Positions 34,250-45,244 of a stretch of DNA of 64,000 nt are shown one piece after another; position 1 is the stretch's first letter, and the number at the start of each line of letters is the position of its first letter. Origin of the DNA: Caenorhabditis remanei (Eukaryota > Nematoda > Chromadorea > Rhabditida > Rhabditidae). A program made the translations under genes and the position numbers. The notes under the pieces are model-generated. The model saw only the letters and a program-made list of their open reading frames with translations, searched no databases and was not told the origin of the DNA. The DNA lies in assembly GCF_010183535.1 (NCBI RefSeq), contig NC_071329.1, positions 14,818,001-14,882,000 of the forward strand, given 5' to 3'.

Positions 34250-35338
34250 AACTTGGGTAATTAAACCTTTATTAAAAGATAAAAGTTAAGCTCTCGCCAG
34301 TGCTTTTATACTGGGCAGAGGCGGAGCCAGACAGGAAATGTGTAGGTGAAAGACTTCAATTAAAACAGATAGAAAGAATGATTCAAGACTAAAAGCCTAT
34401 GAATCATATCCGATGGGAGCGGGGAAAAGAAAGTGGGAGATGTACAAAGTACAATCGAGCACACTCCCGGCGTTCAGAAAGAAAAGAAAGATAAAGAGAT
34501 AGTTACAATTATAATTTATCTTGTGGTTGAGCTATTCCTTTGACGAAGTTGATGTAGTTGACTTTTGTCCAATTGTTTTCTTCTGTCCTGGCGGAATCAT
34601 TGAACTGAATATCTCTCTGTGTAGAGAGAGGCTCCCGGCTCGCGAGTGATTGGGTTGCTGGTCCTTGATATCGCTGACCTTGATGGTAACAAAGCGTTGT
34701 CCGGAACGTTGTCCTGTCTCTGGTGGTGGTGGTGATGCGACGATATTGTTGTCCGCAATTGTTGTTTTCATCAATGGACGGCGTTGTCCTGTTGATGAGG
34801 TGATGGTGTTCTTCTGGAAGAAGTTTTTCTGATGACGTCCTTTCTTTGTCCAATTGTCCTTGATTGAACGGATCGTCGATGAGTGTCCAAAATGCTCGAG
34901 GAGATCTGTCGGTGTCCCAGCAGCATGATGACGAGAGGTGAAGTTTTGAAGATGAGTTTTTTGGCTGCATCTTCCTTCTGACTGTTCTGTTCCTTATGGG
35001 TGGAACACAGCCACAGGTGATCTTCTTCAACTGAACCATCCATCGATTTCTTCGGAATAATAGGTTCAGCCAAACCCACAGTCAGCTGGATGCACTATCG
35101 ACAAACTGACAGTGGGAAATAAAACTTCATAAGAAGCTTTATTAAAAGATAAAAGATAAGCTCTCGCCAGTGCTTTTATACTGGGCAGAGGCGGAGCCAG
35201 ACAGGAAATGTGTGGGTGAAAGAATTCAATTAAAACAGATAGAAAGAATGATTCAAGACTAAAAGCCTATGAATCATATCTGATGGGAGCGGGGAAAAGA
35301 AAATGGGAGATGTACAAAGTACAATCGAGCACAATCTT
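34250..35338 (-). mobile_element. Internally deleted LTR retrotransposon
   Basis: Two near-identical direct repeats of about 205 bp (34262-34466 and 35136-35340) flank a 670 bp interior. Read on the minus strand each LTR starts TGTGCTCGATTG, has a TATAAAAGC box and then an AATAAAG signal. The 3' LTR is preceded by a CCGGGAG purine patch, as a polypurine tract would be. The interior has a minus-strand frame of 176 codons (35039-34509) rich in Ser/Thr/Arg and an overlapping 102-codon frame, neither of which I can assign to gag or pol. It is too short to be autonomous, so it resembles a TRIM-type element. LTR similarity suggests recent activity. Confidence 0.75.
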
Positions 35339-35699
35339 ACTACATCCATTCGTTTTCTCGAACTGGCACTTCTTCGTTCATTCTTACACATTTTGAAACT
35401 CTTCGTCCTGATTTCTTCTCGCATAACTTCTTTATATTCAAAGCTTCGCGGATCACAGAGAATTGAACACAAAAGTCGCTCCGCCCCCTGTTACTCCCGG
35501 TATGCCTCAAAGCCACATGGGCAGAAAAAGACTGTCTGGTGTCACAAAATTTATTTTTATTGCCAGCCGTTCTCTCCTATTCCCATTTCCCGTTTTTTTC
35601 CTCTTCTGGTGTTCTTATAAGTGACGCCATAAAAATAATACAGTAATCTTTTTCACCGTATCCCTTTTGGTATTGATGTCGAACTCTGACACAACAAAA

Positions 35700-35873
35700 G
35701 CGCGCACAACGTCTAACCGAACACCTTCTCCGATTACATCTGTCCTTTTCCCACCTCTTCTCTATCAACTCAAAGAACAGTCGGCTTCCCGCCAAAGGTC
35801 AAATGTTTACATCTAGTAGCGAGCTCACAGCTAATTGGATGAACGATCATCTGGTGACTCAGAACAGTCTTAT
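35700..35873 (+). promoter_or_regulatory. Duplicated 5' flank, copy 2
   Basis: Near-identical to 30196-30382, ending in both cases with GGATGAACGxTCATCTGGTGACTCA. It is about 360 bp upstream of the gene starting at 36229. The LTR element inserted just upstream of this copy. Confidence 0.6.
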
Positions 35874-36228
35874 TCACTATTCCCAACTGTATGTCATATG
35901 CATGACCTCTGTCAATACCACGTGTCTTTTTATCTTCGTTCCCCCGCTTCCCTTTTCTGAATCTTCCCAAGCCCCTGTTGCGTCACATGTTCTCTTATAC
36001 CATTCTAGAGAACCAAAAAAAAACTTTTATAGCTTTCCGTTTTTTAGGCAAATGATATTTATGGCACGGCTAGCTAGCCCTCCTCCATTTTCGTTTTGCC
36101 TTCTCCTCATTTTATCACCTTCCGTATAGTTCTATATTTTTCGTTTTTCGTTCATGTGTTTTTGAGCGTCTTGCCACTTCTATGCCACTGTATTTCAGTT
36201 GTACTCCAGCAATCTTCTTCTGAAAATA

Positions 36229-37714
36229 ATGCAAAACGGGCACTTCTTCCACCCGTACCGCATGCAGCAGCAACAACAATACCGTCAACCGGGACAAGGT
36301 GAGAACTATAGTAAAACACAAACATATTTCATTCGAATCCTACTCTTACAGGAGACTGGAATGCGTTCCACCAACGCCAGATGCAAGTGGTGGCGGATCC
36401 AATGCCAATGCCAGACTTTAATGCTCAAAGGAGACAAGAAGAAATGGACGCATACGTCCAACGTCAAGAGGAGAGAATTCGAAAACTTCTGGAAGATCAA
36501 CGTGTCAAAGACCACGGTAACTTGTTGTTTGAATAACAGAAAATTTTTTTTTAAAAAGGAACTTTACAGAAGCAGAAACTCAGAGACTTCGAAGCAACGC
36601 CATCATTGCAACTCAGAACAATGAGAAAGCAGAGTTGCAAAAGAAAAATGATGAACTGCACCGAAAAAATGCAGACCTCAATATCGATCTTGGCGTTGCT
36701 CGCCATAGAATTTCGGATCAGAATCTGAAGATCAATGCATACGAGCAAAAATTTGGAATTTTGGAATCTACAGGTTGGGCATTTTGAAAAATTTCGAAAA
36801 TTTCAGAATTTTCATTCTACAATAAGTATCTTTTCTAGTTTTAAACAGAATCTTATAAAAATTACATACTCAAATTTAGTGTGATGAGAGCTTTATAAGG
36901 TCCCACCACGAAAACTACAGTAACCCATGTTGAAAGACGCATGGAGGTCGTCCAACTCAAATCTCTAGACTTGTGGGTACTCGTCATATAACTGAAATTG
37001 TGCGATAACATTGGGGAATGAGATTAGTTTTCATTTTCGTGACATTTCCTATCCCGTCTAGTTGATCCATATCACTGCCAACTGACAATAACTCACAAGG
37101 CAACTCTCACAATTACTATACTGAATAGTTTTTTCCAGAAGGAAACTCCTCATCGTTGCCGTCTGTCCCTCCGCACCACCATCGAGCTTTTCCATCCCTT
37201 CCTTCTACATCGGACAATGATATCATTGACGTTCCAGTCAATGCATTCGACGTCGTTGTCCAGTCATGGAGGCAATGGTGGTCGATACATGAAAAACCAC
37301 TTCCTGGAGTCGGTAAGAACAAACAGAAACTGACTTATACTTTTACAAATCATTGTTCAGATGTTCATCACTTTGTATTCGATCCGCGAAAAACCAACGT
37401 GCTACCTCAGAGAGTGGAGAAGCCCTCCAGTAATTTGAACTTGTACCGTTTCATGTTCAAAATCAATCACAAGGGAGACAAATTGAGAGTTGGTGAGTAG
37501 CCACGAAAAAAGGAAAAAAAGAATATCATTAATAACATAATTTTCGTTTTCAGACGACGCTTGGGCTCAATTGAGCAAAGAGGAAAGATTGGAATGGAGG
37601 AACCACTGCGAGACTCTCAAAATGTGGCAGATCTACCAGATCCAGCATGGCTGGATTGTTCATAAGCGGCCGACTGTAAAGAAGGAAGTGGTCACTTATG
37701 ATTATCCTGCTTGA
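36229..37714 (+). CDS. Coiled-coil protein, CC-PQW family type I (301 aa)
   Basis: Unrecognised. Exons 36229-36298, 36352-36516, 36570-36773, 37139-37312, 37361-37492, 37554-37714; all introns phase 1. N-terminus is His/Gln-rich with a QQQQQ run; residues about 25-145 are a coiled coil (RQEERIRKLLEDQRVKDH). C-terminal module: FDVVVQSWRQWWSIHEK, then HFVFDPRKTNVLPQRVEK, then WAQLSKEERLEWRNHCETLK, MWQ..Q and GWIVH. A short basic tail follows. The start codon follows acceptors at 36197 and 36209. Its 5' flank duplicates that of the 30.7 kb gene, so the two share a duplication history. Function unknown. Confidence 0.8.
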
Positions 37715-38470
37715 TTCATAATTATTTATTGTTTTTTCATTTTTTTTCAATAGTTCTTTCGATTTGGCATTCCCTAACTCATCATGACTCCCACATTCCT
37801 AATTGACTCCCTCCTTTCTTTCGGTTTCTTTTTCCTCATAATACAGAATCTGGTCTTTCCCCTTCTCCCAAGCCGTCATTTTCCTTGTTACTTATTTCAC
37901 TTGAGAATAATTTTATGTGATGTAAGGATCTGAACCCCAGATCACTTTTTTCTTTTTTTTTGTTGTAAAACTCCTTCTGATTTGTTCCCACGTTGTCCTA
38001 CCTTACTATTTACTCACTAGGTCCGATTTGTCTTGAATTTTGTTTTATTTGTCAAAATGAGTATCATTTCAAAACTGGGTTGTAAATAAATATTGTGAAA
38101 TGAACACTTTTGAGATTTTAATAGGATCGCTGTAGCTTTTGAGGTACAAAATGGGAATAACCAGACTTGCCAAATATCGGCCCGGAGTCAAAAAATGTAC
38201 ACAATTTTTATCAAAAACTGTCAAAAAAAACTATGTGCGCTTGAGTTTTTTTTCGATATTTAAAAACAGTCAAAAATTCGACTTTTTGCAAAAAAAATCA
38301 AAAAAATTGCAAATTTTTGTACTGTGACCCGACCCGTCGCAAATCTGAAAATTACAGATTCTTCTGAAATAAATGCAGTCTTCGAAGAAATCTGAGTTTT
38401 TCTTGACTTGACTAACCCCCACCGAAACGTCACTTTTCTATTTCCTCAATTTTTTGCACCTGCTAACATT
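37715..38470. other. Non-coding gap
   Basis: T-rich 3' flank of the upstream gene, with AATAAA at about 38086-38091, then AT-rich DNA with poly-A runs. Nothing further recognised. Confidence 0.4.
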
Positions 38471-38607
38471 TCCTCAGTGTCTTATCAAAAGTTTATGGTC
38501 ATTCAATACTACTCTCGAAGAGAAATAGACGGCAAAAGACACCGAGAGGAGGGAAAACAACCACGCGACCACTTTCGAAAATAGTCGAATTGCCAGGGGG
38601 AGAGGAG

Positions 38608-38615
38608 TATAAAAA
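38608..38615 (+). promoter_or_regulatory. TATA box
   Basis: TATAAAAA, 73 nt upstream of the ATG at 38681, in a conserved 150 bp flank that is duplicated upstream of the pseudogene at 39.5 kb (copy there degraded to GTAAAAAA). A core promoter is the simplest reading. Confidence 0.6.
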
Positions 38616-38680
38616 GAGAAGAAGGGAAGGAATATTTCACAATTCGAAAAACTTTTCGAATATATATTTTCAATTCAATT

Positions 38681-39022
38681 ATGATGGATCCTACTGTTTT
38701 GAAATATTCTGAACACTCCAAGCCCTCTGAATCTGCTACTACTGAATACTTCTGGAATTCCAATTCTGATACTGAAGACTCTGAAGACTCTGAACAATCT
38801 ACGTCCTATTCTGATATTTTTATGGAAGACGACACTTCATCTGAGTGTTCCGAGCTATCTGAAATTGATATCGATGACGTCATTTGTGATTTCGAAGGTG
38901 ATGAATCAGAGCAAAGTTTGGAAGAGATCCGAGACGAGATTGACAAGGATTTTGAGCGAATTTTAAAAGAATTGGACGATTTCGATGCAGAGTTGCTGGG
39001 AATCAAAGAGGTTTTGGCTTGA
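38681..39022 (+). CDS. Small acidic Ser-rich protein, intronless (113 aa)
   Basis: Unrecognised. Single exon of 114 codons with its own TATA box. Residues 10-70 are Ser/Glu/Asp-rich (TEDSEDSEQSTSYSDIF; SSECSELSEIDIDDVICD); residues 75-110 are predicted helical and charged (EEIRDEIDKDFERILKELDD). No signal peptide or membrane segment. An intronless gene with a TATA box and high Asp/Glu content suggests an inducible or stage-specific product, but that is inference. A broken tandem copy follows at 39.5-39.9 kb, so the frame is probably real: the homologous flank and codon regions are both recognisable there. Confidence 0.65.
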   Translation: MMDPTVLKYSEHSKPSESATTEYFWNSNSDTEDSEDSEQSTSYSDIFMEDDTSSECSELSEIDIDDVICDFEGDESEQSLEEIRDEIDKDFERILKELDDFDAELLGIKEVLA

Positions 39023-39511
39023 ATTTTTGAGTATGTTGTTACCTGATGCTGTTTGTATATAATTTTAAATTTTCGTTAGTCTCGAAATAAGAGAAAATTT
39101 TGAAATATTCGAAAAAAAAGAAAAATGAAAACTTGTAAAAATTGAGTCGAAGTCTAAACCATTCCTTTGTATTTTCATGTTTCTTCTAATGTTTCCAATT
39201 GAATTTTGTTTTTTTTTTTCATTTTATAATCCATTAATTATTGTATGTATATCAGATCTCTCAATTTACATAATAAATGTATGATCTCAAAAATGTGTTT
39301 CGTTTTTTTTGCAAGTAATTAGCTTCCAGGTTTTAATTATCATAACATCAAAGCAATAAAATTGGATAGTGACACCAATAAAAACAGAGGCACTAGATAG
39401 CACTTTCTAGCTCACTTTTTCCTTTAGCTACACTAATTATGATGTTTCACACTAATTATGATGCTCAATCAGATTTTTTTGTTACACTCTATTGTAGTGA
39501 CGTCACTCTCC

Positions 39512-39926
39512 ATTTCCTCATCCTTACTTTGTTTCCTCAGTGTCTAATCAAAAGTTTCTGGTCATTCAATACTACTTTCTGAAGAGAAATAGACGACATA
39601 AGACACCGAGAGGAAGCTAAACAACCACGCGACCATTTTCGAAAATAGTCGAATTGTGATTTGGGGGAGGGGAGGAGTAAAAAAAGAAAAAATAAGGATA
39701 TTTCACAATTCGTATTCTGATGTTTCTATGGAAGGTGACACTTCATCTGAGTGTTCCGAGGTACCTAACTGAAATTGATATCGCTGACGTCGTTTGAAAT
39801 TTCAAAGATCATAAACCATAGCAAAGTTTGGAAGAGGTCCGAGATGAGATTGATAAGGCTTTCGAGCGAATTTTCAAGAAATCGGAAAAGTTTGAGTTGC
39901 TTGGAATCAAAAAAGTTTTGCCTTGA
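39512..39926 (+). pseudogene. Broken tandem copy of the acidic-protein gene
   Basis: The 5' flank (AGTGTCTxATCAAAAGTTT, GGTCATTCAATACTACT, AAATAGACG, ACAACCACGCGACCA) matches 38471-38622. The coding part (GACACTTCATCTGAGTGTTC, GAAATTGATATCG, AGCAAAGTTTGGAAGAG, GAxATTGAxAAGG) matches 38.83-39.02 kb. About 45 N-terminal codons are deleted and stops interrupt the rest (CTAACTGAA, TTTGAAAT), so it is non-coding. Confidence 0.75.
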
Positions 39927-40211
39927 AGTTTTCAATTGTTAGAAAATTTCAATATTTTAGAAGTTATCATTGAACCTAGGGCAGTTTGCTCAATTTTTTT
40001 CCATTTTGTTTTATCAGGAACCTCAACTGCGTGTAACCCAAAAAGCACCAACAATTTGTTCTTTCTTCTTTTTGCTTTTATTTCCCGATCTAAATCAGTT
40101 CAATTTTTGCATATCTCAAATGTTTCTCATTGGATATTATTATCCATGTAATCATTAATAGAGAACCTGCTTTATCATTACTTCAACCGTAACATGCAAA
40201 AATAACAACAA

Positions 40212-42899
40212 TCAAAACGTCACATTTATGAAAGTACATTCTTTCTTCCTCGGTAAACTCAACAAGGTCCGTTTCTTCTCGTAGTTGAAGAACAACATAA
40301 TACATCTTTAAAATTTCATGCTTATTTTCAAATGACTTCCTCTTCAAGACCTACCCATCCATAACATGAACAAATAGATTGGAGAAAATAGTGAAGAAAA
40401 ACTGCCACAATATTTTGTCGAACCATGTGTAGATGTACATACTATTGATAGTGTCCAGAAGATATATCCAGTCTTGAAAACAAGATTGGAGGAATAGACG
40501 ACGAGAGGTACGACGCCGACGTTTGGTAGCTGCAGAGTCCATGTGGGGTTTAGTCTGGAAAGCAGGTACCGTAATCACTATTTTGTTTTCCACTTACCGC
40601 TGACACAATCAATTTAATGGCAACCACCACGTTGAACGTATTCGATATAACTGCCAGAAACCCAATCCAATACATAACAAGATCTGCCAACGTGTCAACA
40701 CATGGATCCAGGTTGTCCCATGTCAGAATGTCATAGTTGAATATATTTGTGCAGTTTCCTGAATCACAGTTAAAAAAAAAGTTAACTAAAAAGTTATGTG
40801 GTTACCGGGAATTCCTACAACAGTGACGAACAGCGATATCAGCCAGCATACAATTAAAGCTACCTAGAATATGGATTTAGAGAAAAAGAGAAAAAGAGGG
40901 AAACAAATAACAAACCGCTGTAGCAGTCCTCCCGTTCTTTCGTTTTGCGAGGGTGGCAAAGTAGATTATGAGGAACCGATTGAAGGAAATACATACTTGA
41001 GTCATGGGGCCTGAAAGTTGGTTTTTTATTGGAAAGTAGAAGAACAGAATCTAAGAAAACCTACAGTACCGCTCAATGGGTTCTCAACTTTGGCATTTTT
41101 CAGTGGAAACTTACCAACTTTGACAGTGTATTTCGATGTCACCTGATGGTTCGACAAATTTTATTTTGTATGTTTTAGATAGAGCACAAGAAGCACATAA
41201 TTTTATTAGTTGATCATTTTTTTGTAGGGACACTATCATGAAAGTTACAGGTTGTCAAAGTGATTTCTTCCTGAAACCGACTGATGCGAAATTTGAAGCT
41301 TTTCACTTTGACAACCTGTAACTTTCAAAATAGTGTCCCTATAAAAAAATGATTAACTACAAAAATGATGTGCTATTCTTGTTCTGTCTAATCCATACAA
41401 AATTGAGTTTTTCGGACAATCAGGTGACACCGAAATGCACTGTCAAAGTTAGTCATTTTCAACTGAAAATGCCCCAATTGTATATCACTACTGTAAGTCA
41501 ACCAACCTTGAACATAAATCCCATAAGCTGCCATTTGATTCAACAGCATATTCATCGACTCTGGACCGTAATACATTCTTCTGGAAATTTCTAATTCAGA
41601 ATTCAGAACAAATAAATCAGTAAGTTGCTTCTTACAAAACAGAAACTGGTCCGTTGAAAATAAGATAACAAAACAAAATCATGGAATTGGATATAGTCTT
41701 CGAAGAACACATTATATAAAAACTGGACATGTTTTTTGATAAAAATCTGTGAAATACGAACAAATTTACAAGTATGCCGAATGCAGAGGTCTAAATAATG
41801 AATTAAGCAACTCTAAATCTTATAGAACTTACCAAAATCATGAAAACGCCTGCCACAATGGTTACCCATGGCTCGGCAACTTCTTCCGGACGAGAATCTT
41901 CTATCCAGATTTGAGCGAGCGTCCAGTTAGACAAGGACATGTCAATATCTGAAAATACGAGTTGTACGAAAAACCAAGAGTCAAGTTTCGTCTACTCAAT
42001 TAGGCGTAACATGTGTCTGACTCGGAAGGAAATGATTGGTTTACCACGCAGTTCATAATTGACTACAACTATTTCTATGTAATTTCGTTTAAGTACTAGT
42101 TCAATGGGAGCTTTTTAAATAGCTGGGTACTCTGAACTTTTAGACAATGATTTCTTATCTTTGAAACTGATATTTTTGACTATTTTGGGTAAAATGATTT
42201 GTGTCATTGGTCAAAAACAAAACGAAAATGAAATATGGTGATTCATGTCAATGGGGGTATTTCTATAACCGAGAACACGTATGGATATTTATTGGAATTG
42301 ATCAAGACACTTCCGGTGTGGGGTTATAAGGAATTGGGTAAGGTGAGAGTCATGTCTTTTCGATATGAAGACAACGTTTTTTGAAAAAAAATTTGAAAAA
42401 TATGTGGTTGTTTCCAAAACAAGTTAATTGTACTATCTTCTCAAGAGTTTTCGTTGGCACATGGTCATTTTTAGTCGACATGAATTCAATCCGGAAGTCA
42501 GTATCGAAAACTGAGAACGGCCGAAATGAAATAATCAGCCTCTGCCCTCAAAACTGAGTCTAGAACTTTCCAGAAAATCTCTTGTGTCCCCAGAAAAATC
42601 GCAATGTTATTTTGTCCATGATATTTTGTCTCAAATGTACACCTGCAGCTTCAAGTAATAGGAATCTACTTTACTGGATTTGTTGTTGTTATTATTGAAG
42701 TGTTTCCTGAAACAAGCGCAAACTTGTTTTTCTGAATGGACGATAGAAAGCTTTTGGAAAATATTGAATCAAATCAGACCGAGGACATTCAGAGAATACA
42801 TCTCACAAGACTACCGTAACCCAAAAATTGTAAAAACTTACCATCAGATTTCTCTCTAAACTTCAAGCCATCAACAGTTCCATTTTGAAAGATTGGCAT
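40212..42899 (-). CDS. Serpentine chemoreceptor, srx-like 7TM GPCR
   Basis: Predicted chemosensory G-protein-coupled receptor. Minus-strand exons 42899-42842, 41948-41833, 41790-41636, 41580-41507, 41010-40916, 40863-40806, 40758-40598, 40554-40355, 40305-40212; all joins are in frame. Srx-type signatures: SSFYIMCSSKTISNSMILFC (TM2), YGPESMNMLLNQ.AAYG, a QVCISFNRFLIIYFA-type TM3 end, KRRRRTSRRLFLQSCFQDWI (loop and TM6), and VMDG.IMLFFN (end of TM7). All seven hydrophobic segments are present. The first exon is less certain: ATG at 41940 would give 314 aa, while the exon at 42899 joins in phase and has a TATATA motif upstream. A 496 nt intron holds a palindromic repeat. Likely one-neuron-type expression, by family knowledge only. 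Confidence 0.78.
41068..41480. repeat. Palindromic repeat in srx-like intron
   Basis: Inverted arms CAACTTTGACAGTGTATTTC, AGGGACACTATCATGAAAGT and CACTTTGACAACCTGTAACT, then AGTGTCCCTATAAAAAAATG and GGACAATCAGGTGACACCG. Same family as 14.46-14.89 kb. Confidence 0.7.
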
Positions 42900-43007
42900 T
42901 ATCTAAGAAGAATCTAGAATTTCTTGGAGTACGAGAACTGGCGAGACAAGAAAAGCTGAAATATGCCAATGAGGAAGTGCGGTGTTTTTCGTCTCAATGC
43001 AAAAACA

Positions 43008-43015
43008 CTATATAC
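43008..43015 (-). promoter_or_regulatory. Possible TATA box of the srx-like gene
   Basis: TATATAGT on the minus strand, about 110 nt upstream of the ATG at 42899. Weak evidence; supports the longer gene model. Confidence 0.3.
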
Positions 43016-43019
43016 CGAG

Positions 43020-44320
43020 AAAGCTGAAAATCAGATGTCATTTATTTTTTGTCACTAACCAGGTTGTTTTGTTCTTTGTTCTTGTAACAAGGTTTGCAGA
43101 AAATGGTTGTTTTCTAGAGGTAATTGTTCTGTGTATTTAACTATAAATTTCGATTTCCTCAATGTTCTTGTCATGAAAAAATCCCGTCTGCCCTATGAAA
43201 ACGACGGACTCCGTTTTTGCATTCAGCATTCATCTAAATTTGACATCAGAAACGAAACCCTCGTAATCAAATTAGTATCTTCCCCCACATTTCTTCCAAT
43301 GCTCAACTCCATAATCGCATAGTCCATTTTCTCACCCGGTGGTTCTTCTCCGCATGTTTTGTGCAATGCACACGCACACCTGCTCGATGACCCTGTTCCT
43401 TTCCACGCGTTTGTCACTCCTGACATCAATTATTGTTACGTCATTGTGGCCTCACCGTTCTGTGGGTGTCTGCTACTTTATATCATGCAACTCATTCTTC
43501 TACTCATTATGTTGCGTTGATCATTCTTTTGGGGGTATTATTCACAAGAATCGAGAAATTTTTTTTCAAATCTCTGTTTAACGTTGATTTAACAGCATTT
43601 TCCCCCTTTTTCGCTATTGCGGTCAAAAACAAAACTGCTATATTATGTTATGTAACTTCTCTTTTCTGATCCTTATCTATCTGAAAAGTTATGCAATGAA
43701 ACAAGGTTGACCGTCTTTTCCTTCCTTGTTGATCCCGCCTATTAGATAAACGAACAAGAAAAAGAAGAAGACACTTTCTTTCGCTCACAATTTGGAAAAA
43801 CGAGTATTTCGAGGTTTCAGTTCGTTTTTTTTTTCAATGAAAATTCCTGTCTTAAGGTCGCAATCCAATCATTTCTAGAATCATATTTGACAGAAACATG
43901 CCCAGTGAATGACACATTCTCGAAGGAAGCCAGCGCAATATTTGTCTTGTGACATCTTGTGCCAAATTGTTACAAAGTTTGGTGGTTGGAGAAAGTCAAA
44001 ACATTTTTCCATTAGCAAAAAAACGGGCCGAATGAAACTATGATTCATATATTGTGAAGGCGCAAGGGTGGCTAACCAGTTGGTTTCTTCCTTCGTTTGT
44101 TTGAATTTCACTGGGAAAGAGAATCGTCGTTATTTTCGGAAAAAATGTGATTTTTTTTTGGAATCTGTTCGTTATTTTTGATTCAAGTTCTTCAGGTGTG
44201 TCCCTTTTGAAAATCTCATTTTTCATAGTCATGTTTCTCTCTATTTGGTATAGTAGCAGACGAAAATTTGATGAGGATAAACTTTAAGAGTGTGTCTCGG
44301 TCTCACATCTTATCTGATGA
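43020..44320. other. Non-coding gap
   Basis: No splice-consistent exons and no element recognised; scattered short frames only. Confidence 0.35.
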
Positions 44321-44329
44321 TGTCAATCT

Positions 44330-44545
44330 TTGCAGAAATTGTAGATAAAATCTAGAGGTTCACTTTTTTAATTGACACCTTTTTTGTACGAGACATGCCT
44401 AAAAAGTTGCAGATCGGAAAAGTGATTACTCCCTCACATCGCATTATTTCAGTGCAAAGTATTGAGATTTTGGAGCTACGCACTCTCAAAGTTGGTTATT
44501 TTTGGTTAACAGCGAAAATTAACCGCCGGTACTGTAACTTCTAGA
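44330..44545. repeat. Partial copy of the palindromic repeat
   Basis: Contains AATTGACACCTTTTTTGTAC, TTTCAGTGCAAAG and CTCTCAAAGTTGG, in the order of the other copies, and ends CCGCCGGTACTGTAACT. It appears to be one half only. Confidence 0.5.
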
Positions 44546-44713
44546 AAATGCTTCTAAATTGACTTACAATACTATTTTACCAGCTTTTAGTTTTACGAAA
44601 CTATTGAACCCGATAAGTGAAATTAAGTAACAGAAATTTCAGAACGTTACTGATAAGACGAATTCTGACATCATATCAGTTCTAGATAAAAAACCATAAT
44701 GATTAAACTACAC

Positions 44714-45236
44714 CAGAGCTGTGCGGAAGTAAAATTTTTTGAAAAGGAAGAAGGAAGAAGGAAGAAGGAAGTGAAATTTTCAACAAGGAAGAAGGAAGAA
44801 GGAAGAAGGAAATACCTTCTTTAAAAGGGAAGAAGGAAGAAGGAAGAAAAAAGTGAAAAAAGCACGGAAGAAGGAAGAAGGAAGGAAGAAGGAAGGAAGA
44901 AAGAAGTTGGGTTCCGAACCGGTAAATCGGAAGTTAATTTTGAAAATGACAAATTTGAGGAAACTTTTTTCTAGTCACCTCTGAAAACGAATTTTGATGT
45001 TGTTTCATACAAAATTCCGTCAAAAACCCCCCAAATTCCGTCGAAAATTACAAAATTTTAGTAAACTTTTCAACGGAAGAATGAAGAAGGAAGAAGGAAA
45101 AAAAAACATTTTCAAAAGGGAAGAAGGAAGAAGGAAGAAGGAAGTAAACTTTTTAAAAGGGAAGAAGGAAGAAGGAATAAAAAAGTGAAAAAAGAAGGAA
45201 GAAGGAAGTCGAAGGAAGGAATTCCGCACAGCTCTG
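44714..45236. mobile_element. hAT-type MITE filled with GGAAGAA repeats
   Basis: Terminal inverted repeats CAGAGCTGTGCGGAA and TTCCGCACAGCTCTG lie between two exact 8 bp direct repeats AACTACAC (44706-44713 and 45237-45244). An 8 bp target duplication with CAG termini is the hAT signature. The interior is mostly (GGAAGAA)n-type purine repeat in two blocks, plus AAAATTTCGTCAAAA-type AT-rich sequence. No transposase. Confidence 0.85.
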
Positions 45237-45244
45237 AACTACAC

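Noticed and set aside
34509..35079. Overlapping 176- and 102-codon minus-strand frames as a host gene
   Set aside because: They sit between the two LTRs; treated as interior of the retroelement, with no gag or pol domain recognisable.
44994..45229. Charged plus-strand and Phe/Ser minus-strand frames
   Set aside because: Translation of GGAAGAA repeats inside the hAT MITE.
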